A stretch of 64,000 nucleotides of DNA from positions 39,178,444 to 39,242,443 of the forward strand of contig CM055101.1 of assembly GCA_029204225.1 (NCBI GenBank), given 5' to 3'. Numbering within the stretch: position 1 is the first letter of the stretch; each line of letters opens with the position of its first letter. Position numbers and translations under genes: made by a program. Shown one piece after another: positions 34,791 to 46,686 of this stretch. The notes beneath the pieces were generated by a model. It worked only from the letters and a program-made list of their open reading frames with translations, was not told the origin of the DNA and did not search any database. This DNA is from Diphasiastrum complanatum (Eukaryota > Streptophyta > Lycopodiopsida > Lycopodiales > Lycopodiaceae).

Positions 34791-35593
34791 TAATTTTGGT
34801 TCATTTATGCAGACAGACTGTTTATGACCAATTTCCACCTCTTATCAGCAATCAATGACAAGGAACCGGATGGATGCCAGTGGACACCAGCCAACTGGCG
34901 ATCGCAATTGACGACCTTATTTTTTTAGTATTTATAGCTGTTCATATTCATACATTTCATCAATCAATTATCAGAAGAAGCATTTGAATAGTTAGCTTTC
35001 TCTCTCTCTCAAGCCTGCAAGCTTGACCACTCTTGAGCATTCTAGCTCACTTCTTAGAGTTGTTTTAGAGATTGCTATTGCGCTACTACTTATCAGCATT
35101 GCACTTAATTCAAACTTTCATTTTAGCTGCTTAGAGATAACATAGAGTACGCGGCTTTGATCTGCAACTTATTGTTCTCATTTACTTCTGTTACATTTTC
35201 ATACTGAATCAATACTATCTTTTATTGTGTTCAGCTTCGTCTCAGAATGTATGTGTTTCTGTAGTTCTTTGCGACTAATTATTTGTCTTGTGATTCGTGA
35301 CTAATTATTTGTCTAGCATTTCGTGACAAATTATTTGTCTGATAATTCAATGCTTAATTGTTTGGCTACGTAATCACTATAGTACTGATGATTTCAAAGT
35401 TAGTTACTATAAGATCAAACGTGATTTCTATCACTATTATTTTTTTTGAAATTGATAAGCGTAGTCATGCATTGAGAAAGAGAAAGATAGTTTATTCCGC
35501 CATGCACGAAAAGTTTTCTTTCTAGACACTCGAATTATTTTCATTCGTTTCTTTTTTAGTTTGACCTATCTTTCACAACACCTCTTTCTGACA
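34791..35593 (+). repeat. Copia 5' LTR, family I
   Basis: It ends ...CCTCTTTCTGACA directly before an initiator-Met primer-binding site. The block is homologous to 39611-40121 from TTTTGGTTCATTTATGCAGA through the end; that copy lacks about 280 bp in the middle. The start is defined only by where the copies diverge. ATTTATAGC at about 34929 could serve as TATA. Repeated GTGACTAATTATTTGTCT units of about 25 bp lie at 35270-35345. Confidence 0.85.
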
Positions 35594-35604
35594 TGGTATC
35601 AAAG
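35594..35604 (+). other. Primer-binding site, family I
   Basis: TGGTATCAAAG follows the LTR end ACA directly and matches the plant copia initiator tRNA-Met primer site TGGTATCAGAG at all but one base. It sets strand and LTR boundary of family I. Confidence 0.85.
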
Positions 35605-35920
35605 TGAAATCTCTAATACTTGATATCTTTCGTGATATCAAATTGGTATCATACTCTTCAGTCCCTCAGCATGTGAAATGTATCAAATGCTTTGTTCTCT
35701 ACTGGCGATATTAGGGTTGGAAACGGTTTGTGATGGCGCTCTCAATGACAAACACACGAGGATGGTTGAAACTGGGTGGAGATGGTGTAGAAGCACTGAC
35801 GAATGCACCGAATGAGAGAGCGCCAGAGTTTGCACTTCATTGAGGTGCGAATGTGGTCGAAGTGATGGCATTTATGGACGCCTTTGGGTGGGCGTGGGCG
35901 AGATGGGACGTGTCTGTAGC

Positions 35921-36230
35921 GTCGGTCGAGATTTTAATGAAGTCACATCGGTCGAGATCTTGATGAAGTCACGTTGATCGAGATCTTGTGAAGGTCCATT
36001 GGTCGAGATCTTGTGAAGGTCAGTCAGTCGAGATCTTATGAAAGTCTGTTAGTCGAGATCTTGTGAAGGTCCGTCGATCGAGATCTTATGAAAGTCCGTC
36101 GGTCGAGATCTTGTGTAGGTCCGTCGGTCGAGATCTTGTGAAGATCCGCTGGTTGAGATTGAAGTGGATCTCGTCGGTTGAGATTGAAGTGGGTCGGTTG
36201 AGATTGAAGTGGATCTCGTCGGTCGAGATT
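35921..36230. repeat. 25-bp minisatellite (GGTCGAGATCTTGTGAAGGTCCGTC)-like array
   Basis: About twelve units with a 25-bp period begin at GGTCGAGAT; those at 36001, 36026, 36051, 36076, 36101 and 36126 are exactly spaced. Later units change to GGTTGAGATTGAAGTGGATC. The array lies in the leader of the family I element, about 330 bp past the primer site. Frames across it on either strand are repeats, not genes. Confidence 0.9.
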
Positions 36231-36628
36231 TGTCAAAACCTCAATATGAAATAATGGATCTGTTGTATGCAAGTGAAGAACTTCAGGGAAAAAATATGAC
36301 TGTGGTACAGTATAGAAATTCTTATGAGAAGAGTGTATCCCCAAGAATGGTTGTATGCCTAAGATACCAATTAGACACAGAGATGAGGTGGCTAAAGTGT
36401 GAGAATCAGTTCCTATGGTGTAGCCTATCATTTGTTGATCTAGGACATTCATGAACCATGAGTATGTACAGGAAGGGAAAAAGCATAGAAAGGACATGAA
36501 ACAAGGCATGCAAAACGAGAAGTACAAGTAAGGAAATAAAATAAAATAAAATTAAAAATAATAAAATTAAATTAAATAAAAAATAATAAAATAAAGAGAA
36601 ATGTAGAATATGTACTAGGGAAAAGATG

Positions 36629-37663
36629 TTAAATTGGGTCAACAGAGAACAACTCTTCGTAATACCGCCGTAGACGACCACCGTTTACGATAGTGTCCAA
36701 GAGTATCCCGTCAAGTGGTTGTAATTGGATGGCACCATTAGAAATTTTTTTATTAATAATGTATGGCCCCTCACTTCTGAACTTCAATTTGTCGGGGTGC
36801 TTCTTTGATGTATAAAGAAGCACCTGGTCACCTAAGTGTAGATCTTTATTGCACAGGTGATGGTCATGCCAAGCCTGTTGGCGTCATTTGCTAACTAGTT
36901 GTGCGTGATAAGATATTAGTCTTGTCTCGCATAACTAGGCTAACGTAAATAGCCTGGTTTTGACTTGTTGTTCTATTGAAGCCTTTTCATAGAGATCTGT
37001 TGAAAAAATGTCCGTAACTCTTAGCGAAGGTAGTAAGAATTCTACGGGCATTACCGCTTCTTGACCATATACTAAGTGAAAAGGTGTAATCCACCCAGTG
37101 GCTTTTTTCGGGTTGGTGCGGTAAGCTCAGATAGTTGAGAAAAGTTTTGTTTCCCAATCAGAGCGACTGGTTTCAACTATCTTGGTTAAAATTGTACAGA
37201 TCGTCTTGTTAGTTGATTCAGCCTGGCCATTACACCTAGGATAGTACGGTGTACTTTTTCTGTGAATGACAAGGTAATTGCGTAGGAGATTATCAATGAC
37301 AACATTTAAAAAATGCGTGTCGCGATCACTAACAAGCTCCATGGGACAGCCAAAACGGGTAATAATGTTTTCGTAAAGAAAACGTGCAACTGGTTTTGCA
37401 TTGGCGTCCTTCGTTGCTCGAGCCTCCACCCACTTAGTGGCATAATCTGTGGCTATGAGGATGTATCGAGCTTGGGTATGTTTTGCTGCTGGAATGATTG
37501 GTCCAACAAAGTCAATCCCCCACTTATGGAAGGCTTCGCCTTCTATAATGGGAGTCAGTGGCATGAAGTCTGCTTTGGTATTTTTCTTTGCTCATTGATA
37601 GACATCACACGCTTTAATGACAGCAAACGTGTCTTTGAACAAAGATGGCCACCACAATCCTGA
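36629..37663 (-). pseudogene. Ty3/gypsy integrase fragment
   Basis: The minus strand carries the end of the zinc-binding region (GLWWPSLFKDTFAVIKACDV), then the catalytic core: HKWGIDFVGPI (first D), ATDYATKWVEA, ELVSDRDTHFLN (second D) and CNGQAESTNK (E). The C-terminal domain follows with GDQVLLYTSKKHPDKLKFRS and EGPYIINK, ending at VNGGRLRRYYEELF. Stops occur at about 37587, 37127 and 36935. No polymerase part remains. It is bounded by the family G LTR at 37691 and by an A/T-only tract at 36536-36595. Confidence 0.9.
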
Positions 37664-37690
37664 TAAATTTTACAGTTTTTAGGACAATAA

Positions 37691-38522
37691 TGATTGTACT
37701 TTACAATCATAGAGAGTTATTGGTTGCTTAATCAATGAATCTATCAAGTTCTACACATTAGATCTTGATCTAGATTCACTACACTTGGATTTAAGCAAGA
37801 GCAATGGATCAACACATCGTTTTTTAGTGAAGGAGGCTTCACACGTGTGGAGTACTGTCCACAGTACGGCCTACACCTGAAACAACAAGTACAATGATAC
37901 TAGATAGCATTCATACATAAAAATCACAAGACAATTGACTAGAAACCTCACAAAAGTGTAGAGTGCAAAAGTCTCATCAATCTTCTTAGCAAAATGATGA
38001 TCCTTTTATGGATCAAGTACATCCATGAGTCTGGTACAGTCCAGCAGGTCTTCACACGTGTGAAGAGTGCCACATCACTTAGATCTATCCATTTGATCCA
38101 TCCTTGATCCTTATCCAATAGTTGACCTTCTAGAATATGACTAAAATCCAAAAAACTAGTCTCCTATAATATAGGAATATTCCCTACAAACTGGGATCTA
38201 AGAAAAATGGTCAACTCTTATCTTCTAGTACTCTATACACGCGTGTGAACATCCACTTGCCATGTGGGAGCATTTACTCATGCACATGCAAGGAAAAGCT
38301 AATTTGTAGGTGACTAGTCAACTTGACTAAAAACTAGTCATTTCATGTTCACACTAACTAGAATGATACAGAATCAATTTAGATATATACAAACATGAAA
38401 AGTACATCCTTTCACACGTGGGAACAGGCTCCACACGTGTGAAATCAGATCATCAACATATTCTAATGTTTGATCAATATTTACATGAACCAATGTCAAG
38501 TGAGAAGTGACAATTTTCAACA
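37691..38522 (-). repeat. 3' LTR, family G copy 2, with CACACGTGTG boxes
   Basis: On the minus strand it starts TGTTGAAAATTGTC at 38522 after the purine tract GAAGTGAGGAGGAG and ends GTACAATCA at 37691; at 832 bp it nearly equals the solo copy at 26833-27665. Palindromic CACACGTGTG occurs at 37840-37849, 38053-38062 and 38432-38441, with CACACGTGGG at 38413 and ACACGCGTGTG near 38238. CACGTG is the plant G-box bound by bHLH and bZIP factors; repeated copies in an LTR suggest regulated transcription, which is inference. Confidence 0.88.
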
Positions 38523-38540
38523 CTCCTCCTCACTTCTAAG

Positions 38541-39480
38541 TTGGGAACATACAAAACATTATCTAGATCTATCCTTTTAGATGTGCCTAAGCAAAGAGGT
38601 ATAGATCCTATGCCATCTATCTTGCATGCTTTATCACTAGCAGTGTATATTGACTTCTTAGAGTCATTATAAGATAGAAGAGTAGAAAAATAATGCTTTT
38701 TAAAAGACATGTGGGAACTAGCCCCACTATCTATCCACCATGTGTCTTGACTTGAAGTTGGTGTAGATGCAACCATTAAGGATGTGTTGAATCCATTCTA
38801 TTCTTCTTCCTCTTGAGCAATGTTCCCTTGATCTCCTTTGGCTTGTTGATTCTTCTTCAAGTAGCATTATGAGACAAAGTGTCCTTTCTTTCCACAAAAG
38901 AAACACTTTAGTTTTGCCTTGTTCTTCACCTTGCCTTGGAGGTAGATCCTTCATTCTTCATCTCGGCCTCCTTGCCTTGACTTTTCTTGAATGAATTTTG
39001 CTTCTTCTTGCCTTTAGATGTAAAGTTAGCTTTCTCCTCTCCTCCATTAAGTGACATGCTATCCATTCTTGTCTTGAGGTGTAGAAGCCTACTCTCCTCA
39101 GCCACAAGAACATTGTGCAACTTTTTAATGGATGGGAGAGAGTCTTAATTGACAAATGATTGGACTAAGTTGGTGAACTCATCACCTAGACCATTCAAGA
39201 TGCTTTGTACTAGTTCTTGATCTTGGATCTTCTCTCCTATTGCACTTAACTCCTTGTTAAGAGATTTGATCATAAGGACATACTCTTGTCCACTCTCTCC
39301 ACTTCCTTTCATGCTTTGGAAAACTTGATTTCTTAGCATGAGAATTCTTGAAGTATTGTTGGATTCATAAATGCCCTTTAATGAATCCCAAGCTCTTTGG
39401 ATGAGGTACAAGAAGACACCTCTTTCAAGAGGTCATTGCATACATTCATCTTTATGCAATGTAGAGCTAATCTTGCTCTC
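38541..39480 (-). pseudogene. Copia gag-protease, family G copy 2, deletion derivative
   Basis: The minus strand encodes gag from about ARLALHCIKMNVCNDLLKEV through WDSLKGIYESNN, LNGLGDEFTNLVQSF, a basic linker and the knuckle KCFFCGKKGHFVS-C, whose histidine-to-cysteine spacing is broken by a stop. The protease follows: WWIDSGASSHMSFKKHYF to DLDNVLYVPNL. Immediately after VPNL the sequence becomes the polypurine tract and 3' LTR, so integrase, RT and RNase H were removed in one deletion. Stops occur near 39148, 38865 and 38800. Confidence 0.88.
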
Positions 39481-39610
39481 TTCTTGTATTTGTGTTAAGA
39501 AAATGATTCTGGCTAAGTGTGGGGCAACTCTAAATGAGAATTTAAGACACTGTCGGGTTTTTCACAAAATACCAACATTGTCGTCTTTTTGCGACAGTGT
39601 CGCCTGTGGC

Positions 39611-40121
39611 TGTTTTAGTTCATTTACGTAGACAAACTATTTACAGCCAATTTCCACCGCTTATCAACAATCAATGACAAGGAACCGGATGGCTGCTAGC
39701 GGACACTAGCCAACTGGCGATCTCAATTGACGACCTAATTTCTTAGTATCTTTTATTGTGTTCAGTTTCGTCTCAGAATGTATGCGTTTCTATAGTTCTT
39801 CGTGACTAATTATTTGTCTTGTGATTCGCAACTAATTATTTGTCTAGCGTTTCGCGACAAATTATTTGTCTAATAATTCAATGCTTAATTGTTTTGGCTA
39901 CGTAATCACTGTAGTAATGATGATTTCAAAGTTAGTTACTATAAGATCAAACGTGATTTCTATCACTATTGTTTTGTTTGAAGTTGATAGGCGTAGTCAT
40001 GCATTGAGAAAGAGGAAGATAGTTTATTCTGCTATGCACAAAAAGTTTTCTTTCTAGACACTTGAATTATTTTCATTTGTTTTTTTTTTCAGTTCATCTT
40101 TCACAACACCTCTTTCCGACA
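39611..40121 (+). repeat. Family I LTR copy with internal deletion
   Basis: It begins TGTTTTAGTTCATTTACG and ends CTTTCCGACA, matching 34791-35593 but missing the central part between TTAGTAT and CTTTTATTG. It is followed by CACGATTAATC, not a primer site, so it is a 3' or solo LTR. A perfect 9-bp inverted pair ACACTGTCG/CGACAGTGT lies just before it (39548-39600). Confidence 0.85.
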
Positions 40122-41834
40122 CACGATTAATCTTGTGTGAATGTACTGTGTATTCCTAGTTACTAGGGTTATTTGGTGCACTTAACCTAGTCAGTGACCA
40201 TAAGCATATGATTAAGTATTGTTTGACAGATACTTGCAGAGTTAGCAAATCTTTGCGTGGAAGATTTATGGATTAACTTATAAATGATTTAAATTAGGAT
40301 CTAAATGTGGTGTCATACTAGTATAATTGAATTCTTCACCTAGACATTTGAGATTTCTAAATCATTGGCAATTAACTTGAGTAGTTGATTACTCCGGGAT
40401 GAAGTTAATTGGTAAAACGATCAGTGTGATGTAGATTCACCAAGAACTGATGGTTTTTGAATTATATTGCTTGTAAGATGCATGATAAGTGAATCATTTG
40501 GGTTCATCAGTTAAAATTATGTGCATTGGATATACAATATTCTTGGGATAAAGTATTCCTTAGTTAAGGAATAGACTCAACTCATTAGTGATTGTATCCT
40601 AGAGCGCTCAATTGGATAACGAATCATAATGAATCCGAGAATAATAAATGAATTGATATTCAATAGGACTTTATTTGATTCTAGATGGTAATCTAAAGTT
40701 TTTTGTAGCTGAAGATGATTGTCATTTTGGTATGCTTTCTATTTTTAATTACCAGTGGTTTATATAACTTGAATATCTTGCACTTTAGTTAAAGAATCAT
40801 GTTTAGAGTATTCCTAAAATTCAGTATTTTCCTATTGGGAAAGGTTTTGGAATGATTCTTATTTTTTCTTGAGTTATGTTGAACATATACTCCAATATCC
40901 TGTAAATGATTATGATTTTGGATTTCGAAAAATTATAATTGACGAATCATACAAATCTAAATAATTATGGTTGACGAATCATAAATAGTTACTTAATAGT
41001 TGTTAGTGGATTATAAGAAATTGTGATGATTCTTAAGTGTGATGACTTACTCTTGATCTATTAATTAAGTAAGAATTCAGATCGGTGTTTTGAATATCTT
41101 ATTCCAATATTTTAATTGAGAACCTGTGGATCTCACATACATTCTCACAAGATAAGTATTTTATTTGTGGAGAATTTAATTTATCCAGTGGATGTTATTC
41201 TGCTACAGTTTATGGTCTGCAAATGCTTGAGTACAGTTTTTTCTTTTGATTGGATCTCCAGTTATCGTAGGGGACAAACAAGTCTATTAAGATAAATGAA
41301 TGCTATTTTCTTGCATTTGGTGCTAGAAACAGGAGCGTTTAACTCAAAAGAGTATCTGAGATACTCGGAGTTGAGTTTTAATCTTAATGATTCTCTTAGA
41401 GATTCTAGTTGAATGAATTATCATATCTTAGAATTGGATTTTAAGGATAGTTGTACTTGGAAGCTTATTATGAATTGTTTGCCAGAGTTTGTGGATAATT
41501 TCAAACTGTAATTATTATTTTTCTTTAACTTTAATCTCCTAAGTTAGGGAATATTTCACTCAATGGTTCATGTAAGTGTTTTACATAAAGGTGATATTAC
41601 TAACTTGTGTTGAGTGTAATCCAGTTGAGAAAACATATCTTTTAGTGTACTTTTCAAACCAGAGTTTGTACTCCAGAGCAGAGATTAATTGTTGAAAATA
41701 GTTTTTCTCTGAGTACTTGTTTGATAAGTAAGTCTGATTAAGGATAATGATTTTCTAGGCTAATATTGGAAGTTAAAAGAACTGTTCCTGTAATTCTTTC
41801 TTGTTTTGAGGAGCTTCTAAGGATAGAAGCAGTT
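40122..41834. other. Noncoding AT-rich interior of a probable LTR element
   Basis: No recognisable protein similarity over 1.7 kb. The segment runs up to the purine tract at 41835, so it may be the untranslated 3' interior of that element. Confidence 0.5.
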
Positions 41835-42400
41835 GAAGGAGGGAAGAATGTAATATAAGTCCATGACCAATACATAGGATTCAGTATACTCCTAGTCTTA
41901 GATACACGGTACTCCAGTGAAACAAGATGTTAGTTATGCCACGTCATACTGGACGTGACCCAAAAGTAGCTAATATCCTTGCGAGGCCCATAACACACCA
42001 AATGGAGTTCGTACAAGGTTTGGGATAGTCAAGGCATGTGTAGAGTTATCAATAGCAATTCTATGAATAGAGGATCCATGCTTAGAGACTCTATTCTAGA
42101 GAAACCTATGTATAGGAGAGTTAGGGTCTTGCATGTCTATGTGCACAGGTGGTTCGTGGCTCTATATAAGAAGGCCAAACTCACCCTACTACTCACATTT
42201 GTGGTTGATTCATTGCCAGGGTTTCACTCTACTTTCATGCTTCCTATTCCTTGGCTTGGGGGTGAAGCTTCTAGAGTTGATTGGTTGCTTCTACTTGGTT
42301 GAGTGGTTTTTCCATAGTGTGTTTTCCATTGTGTTTGTCTTGTAAGCAAGATCTTGAGGAGCTTCCCTTATAGGTTTTATCTTTTTCAATCACTTGACTA
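41835..42400 (+). mobile_element. Polypurine tract and LTR candidate
   Basis: GAAGGAGGGAAGAA (41835-41848) is followed at once by TGTAATATAAGTCC, the layout of a polypurine tract and 3' LTR start. A canonical TATA box, CTCTATATAAG, is at 42160-42170, roughly where an LTR promoter would sit. The right end is not determined. No second copy is in the window. Confidence 0.5.
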
Positions 42401-43900
42401 GCCAATCTAAATCTCAATGATAAAGAAACATCTCTTCTCAATCTAGCCTTGTCTCATTCCACTAACTTATCTACAGTGGTAGCTAGTACCTCACCATCTG
42501 ACAATTACAACCTCCTTGAACCCCACCAATTCTCGTTAACCTAATCCATGTCACACAAAGAGAATTTTTCTCCTCCTTACATCCTTGTCGATTTTCAATG
42601 GGCTAGGAGAATAAAAAGAACATGAAAATAATACTTCAAAATTATCTAAAAAAGTTTCCAAGCCAAACACAAGATTTATGCCTATTGTATTCTCATCCAC
42701 TTCCTCTCTTTACGCTCCAAATGGACCTATGCAACATGCCAATCGAGTCATATTTGTAGCTTAGATGTGGAAACCTTTCCTCACTTATATATGCCCATTG
42801 CAAAATAGCTCTATGCCTTCTTGTCTAATGAAACACCAAGCTCAAACTCCCCTTTTGATATTAGAAAGGCAATCTTAGGTGAGAAAGAGTCAAAGGGATA
42901 ATGACATCTCACTTTCCTTGCTCTTATGCAATATTGACTTACTTTGGACAATTTGGTTGGCTCTTACTTTTTTTTGGACAAGAGCACTACTATTTTCATA
43001 TGAGGATGCATGCTCATAACTTGTGTCTATTTTGACCTTTGTAAACAATGTGCTCTTTTTCTAGTTAGCAAGATTACTTGGACTTGATGGTCCTTTTAGT
43101 TACTTTTTATCTACATACCTCTTGGTTGTGGATTACAATTTATTGCCATAGCTCCACCCATGAGGTAAGGCATTATATACATGTACATTTTGTGAGTATT
43201 CAAATATAGGGCAAGGGTAAGTGCATTTTTTTATCTCCCACGCTTACCTCTCACACTAGATAAAGATTTCCATGTGGAAATTCTTTTGGAGGCAAACATT
43301 AAATGTAGGAATTTCAATATGGAAAAAAAACGAGATGGTTTTATAGGATGTGAGATAAAAGGGTGGCTCATGCATTTGGGTCTGTCTACCTACGTCGTGA
43401 ATGCTGCATGGGGGCAAGGTGCAACTTCGATACCACCTTAGAGGTTAAATCACTCCATTCTAAACGAAAAGGAAAACGCAGGAGGAAGTGGGGGTTCACT
43501 TTAAGTGAACTTCACCGATTGCGGATGGGAGTAAATAGTAAATACGTTCGGGAGTCCTTCGGGACTTCTCCACTCAGAGTCTCAGACTCTTCCATGTGAA
43601 ATCAACATAAGATAAATGAATACTCTATAGTGCAAAAAACAACCATCAATGCCAAGGGGAGGTTATATGCCATTAGGCTTTTGCGTCTTCATAAAATATA
43701 AATCAAAGGAGCAACTTTCCATGAAACTAAACTATGGGAACCAGTTGTAAGACACCTCATCACCACATGAGGTCAGAAGAGATAATTAGCATAATAGCGT
43801 ATCCATCATCCATAAATACAATACCTTTATTCATATTTTTTAATTTTTTTCTCTTATTCATTAAATGAATGGCATAATGGTCGTGCAGGCATATGATTCA
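42401..43900. other. Intergenic DNA with an unusual 78-codon frame
   Basis: Mostly featureless AT-rich DNA. A plus-strand frame at 43363-43599 is basic (HSKRKGKRRRKWGFTLSEL) and lies in a GC-richer island with short hairpins (GGGAGTCCTTCGGGACTTCTCC-like, TTCACTTTAAGTGAA). It has no recognised relatives and may be organelle-derived or a retroposon. I do not call it a gene. Confidence 0.4.
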
Positions 43901-44210
43901 TGTAAGACAGCTTAGTGATTGGTAGAAGGAAGCTGCAGTGCACGTACTACTTACCTATTTTTTCTCACAAAATAACACATATATCATATATGCATGCCAT
44001 TGCCACCCCAATAAAGAGAGTCGAGACAGACCCACCCCACTTACACTTCATTGACAACGCGCGGCGAAGGATCTCTTTACATATTTTGGAGTATATATTC
44101 ATAATAATAATAATAATAATATAATAATACATATACGTGTTGTGAAATTTTGAATAAAAAGTGTCACGGGTGACGGGACCTGGGCAGGGAAGAAAGACCA
44201 CACATTCTCA

Positions 44211-45002
44211 TTATAATACACCTTCAAAGTTCAGCCTCCTCCCTGTCTGGAGTCTCTCTCTTTAGCCTGCCTGCTTGCCTATTGGTCTCTCACAATCTCT
44301 CTCTATCTCTCTCTCACTCACACACACACACACACACACACACTTTGAGTGCGATTGAGATGCACATCAGTGATCACACATAATTCTTGGGAATTCACCG
44401 TTGAGAGAGAGAGAGAGAAAAAAAAGGGTCAGTGATTGTTGCAGGGATCGGATCAGACGGAGAGAGCGCTGGCGTAAAAGGGGGGCGAGGGGGGAGAGAA
44501 AGTGTGATTTCAAGAGAAGGACAAATGAAATGATGGTAGCTGCTGCTGCTTTTGTGAGAGACAAAGAAAGAGATTAGAGAGAGATAGACGTAACGTCTGA
44601 AAAGCTATGGCAGCATGTGTGGGGATGGGTCTTGTGCGTGGGAGCTGTTAAACGTCTGAACTGAGTGTGCCAGCATCGCTGAGAGAGGTCTGTTTGTGGG
44701 CCTGTGAAAGAGAGAAAAGACATAGTACTTAAGACTCTCTGTGTTTTTTTAAATAGATAGAGATAGAGAAAGAGGTATTACAGCTTCAAGGTGGTGGCGC
44801 ACCCACCGAGATAAATGACAGTGATGATGCTCTTCTTTGCCATGAACACCTTGTAGCACTAGCAGAAGCTTCAATACACTAGAAGCGAAAAGAGGTCGCC
44901 CTAGCTGTAATACTGCGCGAAGTGCGTGTGTGTGTTGCCAATAGACCTTAGTGTTGCAGTGCTACAGTAATCGTTAGCCATTTGCTTGCTAGCTATTAGA
45001 AA
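44211..45002 (+). promoter_or_regulatory. Promoter and 5' leader of the signal-peptide exon
   Basis: A TATA-like TTATAATACA at 44211-44220 is followed by CT-rich tracts (44286-44316, then (CA)n to 44342) and GAGAGA tracts (44404-44590), a composition common in plant core promoters and leaders. No coding frame crosses it until the ATG at 45003. Transcription start is not determinable. Confidence 0.4.
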
Positions 45003-45108
45003 ATGGGGAAAAGCTACCCGTTGTTCAACATGAGGCTGTTGGTGATCATCGTGTGCGTTTTCGGTAGCTCGGGCAATGCTGGTGCCTGGCTCCTCCAGCA
45101 AAACCATG
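45003..45108 (+). CDS. Putative first coding exon with signal peptide
   Basis: ATG at 45003 opens 35 codons plus one base: a short basic N-terminus (MGKSYPLFNMR), a hydrophobic core (LLVIIVCVFGSS) and small residues GNAGA, a convincing secretory signal peptide. It ends at a good donor, CATG/GTGAGA (45109). Receptor-like kinase genes often have the signal peptide in a separate first exon, and a kinase fragment lies 2.6 kb downstream on the same strand, but no leucine-rich-repeat exons are visible between. Either the gene is split by long introns and decayed, or this is an unrelated small secreted-protein gene. Confidence 0.45.
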
Positions 45109-46508
45109 GTGAGACCTCTCTTATATGATGTTTCTTAGCTTCTTAATTCGCTTGCTCGTCGAATTTTGTACAGGCGTGTAAGCAAATTCATGCACGGTTG
45201 ATGATTTTAATTGTTTTGACTAAGAGAAAGTGTGGCCATGCGATCCAGCTTTCTCTGAAGGCAAAGGCACTGGCTGCAATTCACTTCTCTGTTCAACCAC
45301 GATTCTCGAATTTCTCCAGGTATTCTCTCTCAATGCGGCCGCCCAAACCAGTCATCATGTCATGTCTTAATACTACGCTAAAATCAGGAAACTATAGCTG
45401 TTGAACTGGTTGCAGCAAGCAACCAGTAATTTCATGCCATAATTACGAGTTTCCCAAATGGTCAATACTTATGTTCCGTCTACAAAGCTTCATTTAACTA
45501 TTGGTCATGAATGCTAGCTTCATCCAACTATTAGTCATGAAAGCTTTGTCGCTGTCTCTGTTGTCAGTCTTGCGGACAGTTATGGTGCACAAGGTTCTGA
45601 GCAATAGCCCAGGGACTTCATATAGATTTCGTGCACAAGGGCTGATCACTCCCCGTCTTCATATGTTTGCTAATATTTGGACTGACTTGATTCTGAGGCC
45701 TTTGGTTACTCAGTCCTTGGGGACTTAGCTACCCCGGCACCCAGCTTTTAGTTTCTGGGTTCACCGTTCCTCTCCACAGTGACCAGCTCAAGCTCTAAAG
45801 GCTTTTATCTAAATTTAGAGAATTGGTATCTTCCTAGTAGCCTGTAACATAGAACCAGTTAGAGCGATTTTCTGGAGACTTAGTTCACTCGCTAGTGTAT
45901 AATACGAATTTCCTCCCAAATACTTGATCCATAAACACTTATACCCATGCCTTGGCTCAACTGGCAGCACTATGGCCTGCGGTTTCTAACAAATAACAGC
46001 ACAACAGCCGATTTCTACATTATAATGAAGCCTTAGTTAGATCTTCTATTTGCTGCAAAAACTCAGTGCAAGAAAATGCAGTATCTGTCTTTTACAAGAA
46101 GATGGTCTGAAATTGCACATAGTCTCTGATATTCGAAAACCTGCAGCTTGTAGTTTAATTAGCTAGGGCATTTTCTTGGTAGCCATTGTGTTTCATGGTA
46201 TAGTTGAAATGTGGAAACGTGCTAGACTGACTGCAGCACTTGTCACCTTCCTACGTACAGGTAGGTTTCTTGGCAGGTGTTTTTTTAAAGCCTCTAGCTT
46301 GATTATCCTTATATGTTTTAGTGCATAAATTGCCTACAATTCTTTTGAAACTGGAGAGAGAATTTCTAGTGCTTAGCCAATTATCGATATTGTGTACTGT
46401 ACACTCTGTTGTGGAATGGGCTGGCCGGGCCAATTCGGCCTGTTAAGGCTCTCTTGGAAAGCCCAGTAGGTGAGCAATGTGGCTGAATGGGCCGGCCCAT
46501 TCCATATT

Positions 46509-46612
46509 GGCCGGCTCCGAGGCCCTTCCGCCCGGGAAGGTGATGCGCCCGAGGGCGGAGGCCCGAGGCCGCAGCATCCTTCCCCGGGCAGAAGGGCCGA
46601 GGAGCCGGCCCT
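46509..46612. repeat. GC-rich foldback hairpin 1
   Basis: The left arm from GGCCGGCTCCGAGGCCCTTC and the right arm ending GGGCCGAGGAGCCGGCC are near-perfect inverted copies of about 40 bp, including CCCGGGAAGG against CCTTCCCCGGG. The loop itself is GC-rich. Strong contrast with the AT-rich surroundings suggests a foldback or MITE-type insertion, or a small-RNA hairpin. Confidence 0.8.
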
Positions 46613-46686
46613 TCCTCCGCGTGAATTCATTTTTCACATTTTTTTTCTTTTTTTTGAGGTAAATTTTTTTTTACATGCATGTAAAA

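Noticed and set aside
36036-36527. 163-codon minus-strand frame with repeated RRDPLQSQP-like units
   Set aside because: It is produced by translating the 25-bp minisatellite; no protein homology.
43370-43460. tRNA-like box A/B (TGGCTCATGCATTTGG ... GGTTAAATCACTCC)
   Set aside because: Both boxes deviate at invariant positions and no cloverleaf can be drawn; not called as a tRNA or SINE.
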